Positions 18,048 to 27,400 of a DNA stretch of 64,000 bases are shown in pieces. This DNA is from Sphingomonas corticis. GTDB lineage: Bacteria > Pseudomonadota > Alphaproteobacteria > Sphingomonadales > Sphingomonadaceae. Each line of letters begins with the position of its first letter. Position 1 is the first letter of the stretch. The notes beneath the pieces are model-generated. The model worked only from the letters and a program-made list of their open reading frames with translations, was not told the DNA's origin and did no database searches. The stretch lies in contig NZ_JAAVJH010000005.1 of the NCBI RefSeq assembly GCF_012035195.1, forward strand, positions 1 to 64,000. The letters run 5' to 3'. Both the position numbers and the translations under genes were made by a program.

Positions 18048-18086
18048 GGGGAATCAATGAGGACTTTTTGTCGCCGATGATTCCCC
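18048..18086 (-). promoter_or_regulatory. palindromic operator upstream of dcm
   Basis: Outer arms GGGGAATCA (18048-18056) and TGATTCCCC (18078-18086) are perfect 9-bp inverted repeats. Inner arms GGAC-TTTTT-GTCG (18061-18073) are centred on the same base, 18067. The inner part resembles the GGAC-N5-GTCC operator I recall for M.SsoII. It sits 14 bases upstream of the dcm start, so the HTH of the methylase is the expected ligand. A TTGACG hexamer (minus strand, 18093-18088) is a possible -35 box. Confidence 0.6.
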
Positions 18087-18290
18087 GCGTCAACCGAAAT
18101 CGTGGAACGTTAGTGGAACATATATAAGTTGCCGCTCGCAGACAATCAGAGAAAGAAGTCACCCTGACCCATCCAACCGGCGGGGCCCGCATGAGGCTGG
18201 CGTGGAAAAGCCGCATGGGCGGCCGTTCTTCTGACCGTGACAGGAGTGGGGAAAAACCTCGCTGCCGCTCGGTCCTGAAGGAGACAAGAC

Positions 18291-19130
18291 ATGCGCCGAG
18301 GGCCGTTGCCCCAACGCGACGCGTTTAACGAGCATCACGTCGTCGTCTATGACATCGAGACCATCTGCGACGAGGAGCCGGCCGACGGTTCCTTTCCGCC
18401 CTGGCCGCGACATCGCCCAGTCGCCGCGGCGTTCCTGACCGCGCGATGGACGACGGAGGGCTATGCGTTTCGCCTTGCCACACTGATGTGCAGGCCCGGT
18501 GAGGAGGCCGCATTCCACGCTAAGGTCGAGCAGCAGCTGCCGGCGGACGCGACCGGCATCGGTTTCAACTCGCGTGGCTTCGATAACCGCGTGCTCGCCA
18601 TCCAAGCCATGAAGCACGTGCCCGGCTTCGACCATGCCGGGCTGGCGCGGCAAACGTTCGCCGGCCGGTTCGATGGCGCGCATTGCGACCTCGCGGATCA
18701 GTTCGGAGGCTTGGGCGGGGCGCGGCCGGTGGCGCTGGCCGAAATCTGCCACGCGCTCGACATCCCCATCAAGACCAGCACCAGTGGCGGCGACGTGGGC
18801 GCGCTGTGGCGGGCGGGGCAGTATGGCGCGATCCGCGACTATGTCCGCGAGGACGTGCTCGCCACCTACCTGTGCTGGCTGCACTTCATCGCCTTCGTGA
18901 ATTCGGACGAGGCGAGCATCGTCTTGCCGCTCGCCGATCTCGCTGCTTGGCTCGAACGCGAGCCGGGTCTCGCCCACCTGCGACCGTTCGCCGAATGCCG
19001 GCCGGCGCGGGCCGCACGCGCGCGAGCACCGGCACTGCGGGCGGCGGCGGCATTCGCCAGGGCCGAACGCCGCGTCACGCAGGAGCGCGACGAAGCCGCC
19101 TTCACCGCCGGGGCCGCCGCCGGCTTCTGA
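18291..19130 (+). CDS. DEDDy-type 3'-5' exonuclease (PolB-exonuclease-like)
   Basis: A 279-residue protein with an RNase H-fold exonuclease domain. All five catalytic residues are present: Asp21 and Glu23 (VYDIET), Asp98 (GFNSRGFDNR, with Asp133 nearby), and Tyr184-X3-Asp188 (DYVRED), the DEDDy signature. The C-terminal 60 residues are Ala/Arg-rich and probably disordered. AGGAG precedes the ATG. It is divergent from the R-M operon and first of four rightward genes with short gaps. Its role is unknown; DNA processing in island transfer or defence are both possible. Confidence 0.8.
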   Translation: MRRGPLPQRDAFNEHHVVVYDIETICDEEPADGSFPPWPRHRPVAAAFLTARWTTEGYAFRLATLMCRPGEEAAFHAKVEQQLPADATGIGFNSRGFDNRVLAIQAMKHVPGFDHAGLARQTFAGRFDGAHCDLADQFGGLGGARPVALAEICHALDIPIKTSTSGGDVGALWRAGQYGAIRDYVREDVLATYLCWLHFIAFVNSDEASIVLPLADLAAWLEREPGLAHLRPFAECRPARAARARAPALRAAAAFARAERRVTQERDEAAFTAGAAAGF

Positions 19131-19223
19131 CGTCGCCGGGCTGACTGCCCGCCATCTCCACCACCGCACCATCGCTGCCGACACGTCCGGCGGCGCGATG
19201 GCGCGCGTCCACCGAGGATCGAT

Positions 19224-19853
19224 ATGACAGATACACCCAACACCTGGGTCGCCATGACCGCCGCCACCGTCCCCGTGCCGGCGTCCACCGACGGCCGCTA
19301 TCCCGCCGAGCGTCAGCTCATCGGCGTCGGCCTGTTCATTGCCAGGTACGAGGATGGTCGCTGGCGGTTCGCCCGCCGCGTCAGCGCGATACCGGCCGGG
19401 GTGCCGGAGGCGGCCGTGCTGGAGAACATCGCGGATCGCCTGCCCGCGCAAGGCACGCTGATCGGCTGGCACGTCGATCACGCGCTGATGCCGACGCTGC
19501 TCGACGCGGCGGCGACCGCGCCGCCGATCGTCGCGCATCATTTCCTCGGGCGCCTTCACCGGCTGTTGCAGGGTGCAGTGGTCGATCTCGCGCTCGGCCA
19601 TGGCACGGCGGCGCTCGCGACCATCGCGGCCGACATGGCGATCCGTGCGCCGCAATGGGATGCCGACACCGTCTCTTGCGCTTGGGCATCCGGGCGGATC
19701 GAGGGCGTTCGCTACGATCTCGCCGACGAGGCGCTGGCCATCTGGCGCGTGTTCGTCCGCGCGGCGGGGTTGGCCGGCCTCGACGCGGAGGCGGCGACCG
19801 ACGCTTGGGTCGCACAGCGCAAGCGACTGCGCCTCGTGAAGCGGGCGGGCTGA
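19224..19853 (+). CDS. degenerate paralogue of the preceding exonuclease
   Basis: A 209-residue protein that can be aligned by eye with the upstream exonuclease along most of its length. The Tyr-X3-Asp motif is kept (Tyr164, Asp168 in RYDLADEA), as are Asp85 (GWHVDHAL, matching GFNSRGFDNR) and Asp121 (DLAL, matching DLADQF). Motif I (Asp-X-Glu) is gone, replaced by WVAMTAAT near residue 8. Without it two-metal catalysis should fail, so a structural or regulatory role is likely. GAGGAT precedes the ATG. The homology is judged by eye only. Confidence 0.7.
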   Translation: MTDTPNTWVAMTAATVPVPASTDGRYPAERQLIGVGLFIARYEDGRWRFARRVSAIPAGVPEAAVLENIADRLPAQGTLIGWHVDHALMPTLLDAAATAPPIVAHHFLGRLHRLLQGAVVDLALGHGTAALATIAADMAIRAPQWDADTVSCAWASGRIEGVRYDLADEALAIWRVFVRAAGLAGLDAEAATDAWVAQRKRLRLVKRAG

Positions 19854-19934
19854 TCGTCAGACTTGGAAAGCGGGTTCCGCAGGGAAGCGGAAAAATGCCC
19901 CGGCCGACAGGCCGTCATACGAAAGGATGAACTC

Positions 19935-20474
19935 ATGGATATGATGCTGCGCCACCAGAAGACGATGCTCGCGCTGCGCCAGCAGATGGGCTGGCCGCTG
20001 TTCAAGCCAGCCAACGATTGCCTCGCGTTCGGTAGCGGAAAGACCAGCGACTTCGAGGTGGGCATGGAACTGGGACGCATCGCGCAGATGCTCGGCAAGG
20101 ATATCATCTACTCCGGCTGGGCCAGCGTCGGCGCGACCACACCCGCCGGCTTCACGATCGCCTGGCGCGGCCTGCTCACGGTCGACGTCATCAACCGGGC
20201 GCTGCCCTATGCCGCCAACGACCAGGCCCCCATCGTGCTGGTCAGCACACGCTGCGACGAACACTTCGTCATCGACCAGCGCGGCTCGCTGGCGCGAGTG
20301 CCAGGCAGGCCGAAGTCGCTCGGCGCCGGGCGTCGGCTCGCCATGAAGCGGATCAAGGCTGCGGCGAAGACCATGGGTGACGAGCTGCTGGCCGGGAACC
20401 GTCACGTGCCGTGGGGCTCCGACACCATCGCGCCGGACACGGTGCCGATCGAGACGGTCGTGCGGTTCGGCTGA
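19935..20474 (+). CDS. conserved-looking protein of unknown function in the exonuclease cluster
   Basis: A 179-residue soluble protein of no recognised family. The ATG at 19935 is chosen because AAGGATGA lies just upstream; the frame is open 24 codons further. A GSGKT stretch near residue 35 is not a proper Walker A because the glycine four residues before GK is missing. It is the third of four co-directional genes with gaps of about 80-100 bases, so it probably works with the exonuclease pair. Confidence 0.65.
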   Translation: MDMMLRHQKTMLALRQQMGWPLFKPANDCLAFGSGKTSDFEVGMELGRIAQMLGKDIIYSGWASVGATTPAGFTIAWRGLLTVDVINRALPYAANDQAPIVLVSTRCDEHFVIDQRGSLARVPGRPKSLGAGRRLAMKRIKAAAKTMGDELLAGNRHVPWGSDTIAPDTVPIETVVRFG

Positions 20475-20572
20475 CCCCGCCGCCTAACCCCAGCCATCAA
20501 CCTCGCGCCCGTCGCGACGCCCTGCGACGCCGCCCCTCATCCGGGCGGCGTCGCCGTTTCAAGGAGAGACCG

Positions 20573-21295
20573 ATGACCCCAGACATCACCAAAGCCGACG
20601 TCGATGCGATGAAGCGCATCCTGTTCGCCCGCCCGCGCGACCGCCAAGTCGGCGACCATCCGGACTTCGCGGTCCGGCCGATCAGCGAGGCGTGGCGGCT
20701 CGACCGTCGCATGCCCGCTTACAAAACCGCCGTCGCCAACGTCGCTTACATCTGGCGTGATAGCGACGCAGCCGACAGGTTCGGACCGATGCCGGCAAAA
20801 TTCGCTGAGCGCCGCTGTGAATTGCGCGGTGCGGGGCTGATGTTGCCCGCCAGCGCACCGTTATGGGCCACCCGCGGCTATGACATCTGGGAAGAGGCAG
20901 ATGCCGCGACTGTAGCGACAGGCGATCCCACCGCGGTCGCGGCATGGCACGTCATGATGGAAATCCCGGCGTCGATTCGGACCGACGAGTGGCGGCAGCT
21001 GGTGAACGGTTTCGTGGCGCAGGAACTGGCCGGCCGCGGTGCCGGCGTCGCATGGGCGATCCATGCTCTTGAGGGCCTCGACGGGTGGATCGTCAACCCA
21101 CACTCACACCTGATCGTTACCGGATTGCACTGGCGGCGCGACTATCGGCACGGGCAGCGCCATCCGGCATGGATCGGGTCGTGGCAGGCGCAACGGCGGC
21201 TTGAACTCGCATGGCGCCGGCGATGCTTGGCCGGGCAGCAAATCCCTTCTTCGATCCAAGAACGGCGGATAGGTTCCATTGCAAACTCGACCTGA
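20573..21295 (+). CDS. MobA/MobL-like protein fragment or stand-alone domain
   Basis: A 240-residue protein. Residues about 120-220 resemble the MobA/MobL relaxase core: AAWHVMMEIPASI, then the NPHSHLIVTGLHWRRD segment whose H-X-H matches the metal-binding histidines of that family. The N-terminal part is not recognised. AAGGAGAG precedes the ATG at 20573. The last 20 residues look unlike the rest, so the gene may have lost a C-terminal part. It closes the four-gene cluster and may be a DNA-nicking partner of the exonuclease. Confidence 0.6.
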   Translation: MTPDITKADVDAMKRILFARPRDRQVGDHPDFAVRPISEAWRLDRRMPAYKTAVANVAYIWRDSDAADRFGPMPAKFAERRCELRGAGLMLPASAPLWATRGYDIWEEADAATVATGDPTAVAAWHVMMEIPASIRTDEWRQLVNGFVAQELAGRGAGVAWAIHALEGLDGWIVNPHSHLIVTGLHWRRDYRHGQRHPAWIGSWQAQRRLELAWRRRCLAGQQIPSSIQERRIGSIANST

Positions 21296-21464
21296 CGCTG
21301 AAGGCTTTAGGTGGGAGACATGCCTGGCGCATGAAAGATGGACATGCGGATTCCTCGTTGACTTCATGACTGGTGCGCTGATTATTAGAATCATGGGGAC
21401 CGCGATCTCCCCACGAGGCGTCAGCCGAAGCATCGCGTCCTGTTGATCACGCCAAGGACGCGTC
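21296..21464. promoter_or_regulatory. chr operon upstream region
   Basis: The 169 bases before chrB hold two small inverted repeats: TGATT-ATTAG-AATCA (21380-21394) and, directly after, GGGGA...TCCCC. One or both may be the site where ChrB acts. No clear -35/-10 pair was assigned. Confidence 0.35.
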
Positions 21465-22292
21465 ATGCCTGCACCCAACACGATAACAGTCGACAAGCTG
21501 TCGCGCCTCGTTGCGCTGCCGGGATCGCCCGTCGTCATCGATGTGCGATCCGATCCGAAAGAGGCAATACCCGGCTCGTTGATTCGGAACGCCGACGACG
21601 TGGGCTTGCGCCCGCTTCTCGACGCGTCCGCCTTCGTCGTCGTCGACGCGCGCGGCGAAGGGCCGGCAGCCGCGGCGGCAGCCTTTCTGCGCAGCGAGGG
21701 GCTGGCTGCCGAGACGCTGGAGGGCGGGTTCGCCACGTGGGCCGAGGCCGGAACGCCCACCGTGTCCTTCGCGCACCTCCCGCCGCGCCACGCGGATGGA
21801 CGGACCTGGTGGGTCACCCGCTCGCGCCCGAAAGTCGATCGTATCGCCTGCCCCTGGCTGATCCGTCGGTTCGTCGATCCCGAGGCGCGCTTCATGTTCG
21901 CCGCGCCCGCCGAGGTCTCGGCGGTCGCCCGTCAGCATCAGGCAGAACCCTTCGACGTGTCGGACGACGGCGTCTTCTGGAGCCACCGCGGTGAGCGCTG
22001 CACCTTCGACGTCATGGTCGAGGCGTTCGGGCTTTCCGACCACGAGCCGCTTGCGCGCCTCGCCGCGATCGTGCGCGGCGCCGACACCGATCGGCTCGAC
22101 GTCGCGCCCGAGGCGGCCGGCCTGCTCGCCATCTCGCTCGGTCTGTCGCGCCAGCACAGCGAGGACCACGTCCAGCTCGAAGCCGGCATGGCGATCTACG
22201 ACGCGCTGTATCGCTGGTGCCGCGATGCCCAGGGCGAGAAGCACAATTGGTCGTCCCATCAGCCCGCCAAGCGGACGGAGGCGTCGGCATGA
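21465..22292 (+). CDS. chrB: ChrB-domain chromate resistance protein with N-terminal rhodanese fold
   Basis: A 275-residue fusion. Residues 1-100 are a rhodanese-like domain (VVIDVRSDP, EGGFATWAEAG), but the active-site loop reads VVDARGEG with no cysteine, so sulfur transfer is not expected. Residues from about 105 are the ChrB domain (WWVTRSRPKVDRIACPWLIRRF, then the ILLGLSRQH-like segment). ChrB proteins act as chromate-responsive regulators or help chromate resistance. Its stop overlaps the chrA start by 4 bases. Confidence 0.9.
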   Translation: MPAPNTITVDKLSRLVALPGSPVVIDVRSDPKEAIPGSLIRNADDVGLRPLLDASAFVVVDARGEGPAAAAAAFLRSEGLAAETLEGGFATWAEAGTPTVSFAHLPPRHADGRTWWVTRSRPKVDRIACPWLIRRFVDPEARFMFAAPAEVSAVARQHQAEPFDVSDDGVFWSHRGERCTFDVMVEAFGLSDHEPLARLAAIVRGADTDRLDVAPEAAGLLAISLGLSRQHSEDHVQLEAGMAIYDALYRWCRDAQGEKHNWSSHQPAKRTEASA

Positions 22293-23704
22293 CCGCCGCC
22301 GCGACCACGTCGCCCACGGCCGAGTTTGCCGTCCCGAAGCGACCGGAACCGGTGACGCTTCGACAGGCCTTCTGGGTCTGGCTGCGCATCGCACTGCTGT
22401 CCTTCGGCGGACCGGCCGGGCAGATCGCGGTGATGCATCGCATCCTGGTCGAGGAGAAGCGCTGGCTCGGCGAGCAGCGGTTCCTGCACGCGCTCAACTA
22501 CTGCATGCTGCTCCCCGGGCCGGAGGCGCAGCAGCTCGCCACCTACATCGGATGGCTGATGCACAAGACGAAGGGCGGCATCGTCGCCGGCGTGCTGTTC
22601 GTCATTCCGGGCGCGGTCGCCATCATGGCGCTCAGCTGGATCTACGTCCTCTACGGCCGGATCGGCATCGTCTCCGCGCTGTTCTTCGGGCTGAAGGCCG
22701 CGGTGCTGGCGGTCGTCCTGCAGGCGGTCGTCCGGATCGGCGGGCGAGCGCTCAAGACCGGCGCAGCCCGCGCACTCGCGGCCGTCGCCTTCGTCCTCAT
22801 CTTCTTCCTGGGCGCGCCTTTCCCGCTGATCGTCCTCGCCGCCGGTGTCATCGGCTGGTGGGCCGGTCGGCAGGGATCGACCGCGTTCAAGGGCGGCGGC
22901 GGACACGGATCGAACGGCGGCGACGTCGTCGCCGATGCCGACACGCTACTCGGCGAGGAACTGCCCGCGCATGCGCGCCCGACGTGGGGCGAGACGGCGC
23001 GGACGGCGCTGCTCTGGCTCGCCCTGTGGCTCGTCCCCGTCGCCGCGTTGATCGCTGCGCTCGGCCCCGACGACGTGTTCAGTCGCATCGCCACCTTCTT
23101 CTCGACGATGGCGATGGTGACGTTCGGCGGCGCCTACGCCGTGCTCGCCTATGTAGCGCAGCAGGCGGTCGAGAGTTACGGCTGGCTGCAGCCCAAGGAA
23201 ATGCTCGACGGTCTTGGCATGGCGGAGACGACGCCGGGTCCGTTGATCATGGTCCTGCAGTTCGTCGGCTTCCTCGGCGCGTATCGCGACCCCGGAGCGC
23301 TCTCGCCGCTGCTGGCGGGGACGCTCGGCGGGCTGCTCGCGACCTGGGTGACGTTCGTGCCGTGCTTCCTGTGGATCTTTCTCGGCGCGCCATTCATCGA
23401 GCGGCTGCGCGGCAACGCCGCGGTCGCGGGGGCGCTGTCGGCGATCACGGCCGCGGTAGTCGGCGTCGTGCTGAACCTGGCCGTCTGGTTCGCCCTTCAC
23501 ACCCTGTTCCGCGAGACGTCCGCAGTGTCGCTCGGGCCGATACGCTTCGACGCGCCCGTTATCGCCAGCCTCGATCTGTGGGCAACGCTGCTCGCCTTGG
23601 CAGCGGTCGCCGCCGTCTTCCGGTTGCGCCTCGGCATCATCACGACGCTGATCGCGAGCTCGACTTTGGGCGTCGCTCTGCATCTACTCGGACTGATAGG
23701 TTGA
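22289..23704 (+). CDS. chrA: chromate efflux transporter ChrA (long, two-domain CHR family)
   Basis: A 471-residue inner-membrane protein with two homologous CHR domains. The first carries the FGGPAGQIAVMH motif and the second FGGAYAVLAYVAQQAV, each followed by a PGP-type motif (LLPGPEAQQ, TTPGPLIM). It exports chromate using the membrane potential. The ATG at 22289 overlaps the chrB stop; the longer upstream frame is not needed. A glycine/aspartate-rich loop near residue 220 separates the halves. Confidence 0.95.
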   Translation: MTAAATTSPTAEFAVPKRPEPVTLRQAFWVWLRIALLSFGGPAGQIAVMHRILVEEKRWLGEQRFLHALNYCMLLPGPEAQQLATYIGWLMHKTKGGIVAGVLFVIPGAVAIMALSWIYVLYGRIGIVSALFFGLKAAVLAVVLQAVVRIGGRALKTGAARALAAVAFVLIFFLGAPFPLIVLAAGVIGWWAGRQGSTAFKGGGGHGSNGGDVVADADTLLGEELPAHARPTWGETARTALLWLALWLVPVAALIAALGPDDVFSRIATFFSTMAMVTFGGAYAVLAYVAQQAVESYGWLQPKEMLDGLGMAETTPGPLIMVLQFVGFLGAYRDPGALSPLLAGTLGGLLATWVTFVPCFLWIFLGAPFIERLRGNAAVAGALSAITAAVVGVVLNLAVWFALHTLFRETSAVSLGPIRFDAPVIASLDLWATLLALAAVAAVFRLRLGIITTLIASSTLGVALHLLGLIG

Positions 23705-23726
23705 ACAACGAACGGCGGAGGATGGC

Positions 23727-24416
23727 ATGGAAATGAACAGGCGTGCGGCGTTGGCGAGTGGTCTAGCTGCGGGGATCGCTGCGATTCCTGGCACCGCAGG
23801 AGCCCAGACCGCACCCGTGCCGGGCTTTACGCCGCGGCCGCTGCCGTTCGACGCCGCCACGGTGCCTGGCCTGTCCGCGAAGCTGCTGACCAGCCACCAC
23901 GACAATAACTACGCCGGCGCGGTCAAGCGGCTGGGCGCGATCAAGGCGGAGTTCGCGAAAGTAGATCCGCTGACGGCCCCGGGCTTCGCCATCAACGGGC
24001 TGAAGCGCGAGGAGCTGATCGCCTGGAATTCGATGATCCTGCACGAGATCTACTTCGCCGGGCTGGGCAACGCGGCGCGGCCGGGCAGTCGCCTCGCCCA
24101 GGCGATCGAGCGCGACTTCGGCAGCCAGGCGCGCTGGGCGGCGGAGTTCACCGGCATGGGCAAGGCGCTTGCGGGCGGATCGGGGTGGGTGCTGCTGACC
24201 TGGAGCGAGCGGGACCAGCGCCTGACGAACACCTGGGCCGCCGATCACACGATGACGCTGGCGGGCGGCACGCCGCTGCTGGCGCTCGATATGTATGAGC
24301 ACGCCTACGCCATCGACTACGGCGCCAAGGCCGGCGACTATGTCGACGCCTACATGAAGGTGCTCAACTGGGATGCCGCCAGCCGTCGCTTCGAACGGCT
24401 GGCAGCCCCGGTTTAA
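23727..24416 (+). CDS. sod: exported Fe/Mn superoxide dismutase of the chromate operon
   Basis: A 229-residue SOD of the Fe/Mn family. Ligands are visible in the LLTSHHDNNY segment, the NSMILHEIYF segment and DMYEHAYAIDY (Asp and His). The N-terminus is a signal peptide with twin arginines (MNRRAALASGLAAG) and an AQT cleavage region, so it is probably exported, possibly by Tat. GGAGG precedes the start. SOD genes are known companions of chrBA, where they limit superoxide made during chromate reduction. Its last 4 bases overlap the convergent czcA end. Confidence 0.93.
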   Translation: MEMNRRAALASGLAAGIAAIPGTAGAQTAPVPGFTPRPLPFDAATVPGLSAKLLTSHHDNNYAGAVKRLGAIKAEFAKVDPLTAPGFAINGLKREELIAWNSMILHEIYFAGLGNAARPGSRLAQAIERDFGSQARWAAEFTGMGKALAGGSGWVLLTWSERDQRLTNTWAADHTMTLAGGTPLLALDMYEHAYAIDYGAKAGDYVDAYMKVLNWDAASRRFERLAAPV

Positions 24417-27400
24417 GCGACCGCCTGCTCGGGCGGTGCGGCGCGCGGTCGCCGCTGAAGCCGCGACGCCCAGGCTGTGATCGCGGGCAGGACGAGCAGG
24501 GTCAGCGCGGTTGAGGTGATCAGCCCGCCGATCACCACCGTCGCCAGCGGACGCTGCACCTCTGCACCCGTGCCGGTCGCCAGCGCCATGGGCACGAAGC
24601 CGAGACTGGCGACCAGCGCGGTCATCAGCACCGGCCGCACCCGCTCCATCGCGCCCTCGACGATCGCCGCGTCCTCGTCGGCGCCCTCGTCGCGGCGCTT
24701 GCGGATCGCGCTCATCATCACGAGGCCGTTCAGCACCGCCACGCCGGACAGCGCGATGAAGCCGACCGCCGCCGTGATCGAGAACGGGATGCCGCGCAGC
24801 AGCAGCGCGAACACGCCGCCCGCAAGCGCCATCGGCACCGCGCTGAACACGATCGCGGCGGGGACGAAGCCACCGAGCGCCATGCAGAGCAGCGCATAGA
24901 TCGCGAGGAAGCAGATCGGCACCACGATCAGCAGCCGCAGCCGCGCCGACTGGAGGCTTTCGAACGTGCCGCCCCACGCCGTGTACATGCCCGGCGGCAG
25001 GTCGAGCGCGCCGATCTTCGTCTGCGCCTCCTCGACGAAGCCGCCGAGGTCGCGGCCGCGCACGTTGACCTGCACCACCACCATGCGCTTGCCGTTCTCA
25101 CGACTGATCTGGTTCAACCCCTGCGTGTAGCTGAAGCGCGCGACCTCGCTCAGCGGGATCGAGCGGGCGGTCTGACCCTCCGCCGTCGGCAGCATCACGG
25201 GGATCGAACCGAGCGTCTCGAGGTCGTCGCGCTGGGCGTCGGCCAGGCGGACGACGACCGAGAAGCGCCGATCGCCTTCGAAGAGCAGCCCCGCCTCGCG
25301 ACCGCCGAGCGCCGCGGCGACGGTGTTCGCCACCTCCTCGACGGACAGGCCGTAGCGGCCCGCCGCCTGCCGATCGATCTTCACGTCGAATGTCGGTGCG
25401 CCAGACGTCTGTTCGGCGCTCACGTCGCCGGCACCGGGAATCGTGCGCAGGACGCCCGCGATGCGCTTCGCCTGCTCGGTCATTTGGTCGAGATCGTCGC
25501 CGTAGAGCTTGACCGCGACGTCGGATCGAACGCCGGCGATCAGTTCGTTGAACCGCATCTGGATCGGCTGCTGGATCTCGGTGCGGTTGCCGATCAGCGG
25601 CTTCATGCGCTCCTCGATGCGGGCGAGGATGTCCGCCTTGCTCTTCACCTCGGCCGGCCACTCGCTCTCGGGCTTGGGAATGACGTAGGTGTCGGACGCG
25701 TTGGGCGGCATCGGGTCGGTGCCGAGGTCGGCGTTGCCGTTCTTCGAGAAGACCAGCGCGACCTCGGGCAGCGTCTTCAGCGCGTTCTCGATCTGCAGCT
25801 GCATCTGCGTCGACTGGTCGATCGACGCCGACGGCACGCGGAAGTTGGTGACGGTGATGTCCTTCTCATCGAGCTGCGGCATGAACTCCTCGCCGAGCAG
25901 GCCGAAGCACAGCACCGCCGCGGCGAACACGCCGGCGCCGGCGGCGATGAACGGCAGCGGCCGGGCGACGGCCTTCGCCAGAACGGGTGAGTAGCGTTCC
26001 TTGAACCAGCGGATCGGCTTCACCTCGGTCTCGCTCACCTTGCCGGTGACGACCAGCGCGATCATCGCCGGAACGAACGTCAGCGACAGGACGAATGCGC
26101 TCGCCAGCGCGAGCATCAGCGTCACCGCCATCGGCGAGAAGGTTTTCCCCTCGACGCCCTGGAAGGTGAGCAGCGGCACGAAAACGAGGAAGATGATGAG
26201 CTGGCCATAGACGGTCGGCCGGATCATCTCCTGCGCCGCGAGCGTCGTCTCCTCCATCCGCTCGTCACGGGTCAGCAGCCGGCCCTCGTGCTCCTGCCGT
26301 TCAGCCAAACGCCGCAGCGCGTTCTCGACGATGATGACCGCGCCGTCGACGATCAGGCCGAAGTCGAGCGCGCCTAGGCTCATCAGGTTGCCTGACACGC
26401 CGAGGCCGTTCATGCCGGCCGCCGTCATCAACATCGTCACCGGGATGACCGCCGCGGTGATCAGTGTCGCGCGGATGTTGCCGAGCAGCAGGAACAGGAC
26501 GACGATGACGAGCAGCGCGCCCTCAATCAGGTTCTTCTCGACGGTCGCGATCGTGGCGTTCACCAGCTTCGACCGGTTGTAGACGGGTTCGGCGAACACG
26601 TCGGGCGGCAGGGCCCGGTTCACCTCGACCAGCTTGTCGGCGACGCGATTGGCGACGACGCGGCTGTTCTCGCCGACGAGCATCAGGATCGTCGAGATGA
26701 CGGCCTCCGACCCCATGCGGCTGCCTGACCCCGTGCGGACAGCGCCGCCGATCACGACCTCGCCGACGTCGCGGACACGCACCGGCGCGCCGCCGCGCGT
26801 GGCGACCACCGCATCCTGGATGTCCTCGATCGAGCGCAGCCGCGCATCGGCGCGCACGAGGAAGCTCTCGCCCGCGCGCCGGACGTAGTTCGAACCGGCC
26901 GACACGTTCGCCCGCTCCAGCGCATCGGCCAGCTCGGTGATCGACAGGCCGTAGGTGGCGAGCGCGGTCAGGTTCGGCTCGATCAGATACTGCTTCACAT
27001 AGCCGCCGTTCGAGTCGACGCCGGCGACGCCCGTCACCGTCCGCATCTGCGGCCGGATGATCCAGTCCTGCACGGTGCGCAGATACGCGGCCTTGGCCAA
27101 TTCAGTGGTCAGCCGCTCGCCCTCGGGCGTCAGATAGCTGCCGTCGGACTGCCAGCCGGGCCGACCGTCGACAATCTTCACGCCCTTGCCGTCGGGATGG
27201 CGGAAGGCCACCGAATAGAAGAAGATCTCGCCGAGGCCCGTGCTGAGCGGCGCGAGATTGGGCTGTATACCGGCGGGCAGGCTGTCCTTCGCCTGCGCCA
27301 ACCGCTCGGTCACCTGCTGACGCGCGAAGTAGATGTCGGTGGCGTCGGTGAAGACCGCGGTCACCTGGCTGAAGCCGTTGCGCGAGAAGGACCTGGTCAT

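Noticed and set aside
16070..18127. A 685-codon plus-strand frame opposite the dcm-vsr genes
   Set aside because: It is the shadow of well-identified methylase and Vsr genes, and its translation has no domain.
18159..19655. A 498-codon open frame on the minus strand opposite the exonuclease pair
   Set aside because: It is a high-GC antisense frame. The plus-strand genes have ribosome sites and recognisable catalytic motifs, and this frame has none.
20030..20060. GSGKT in the 179-residue protein as an ATP-binding P-loop
   Set aside because: The consensus glycine or alanine four residues before GK is missing and no Walker B follows.
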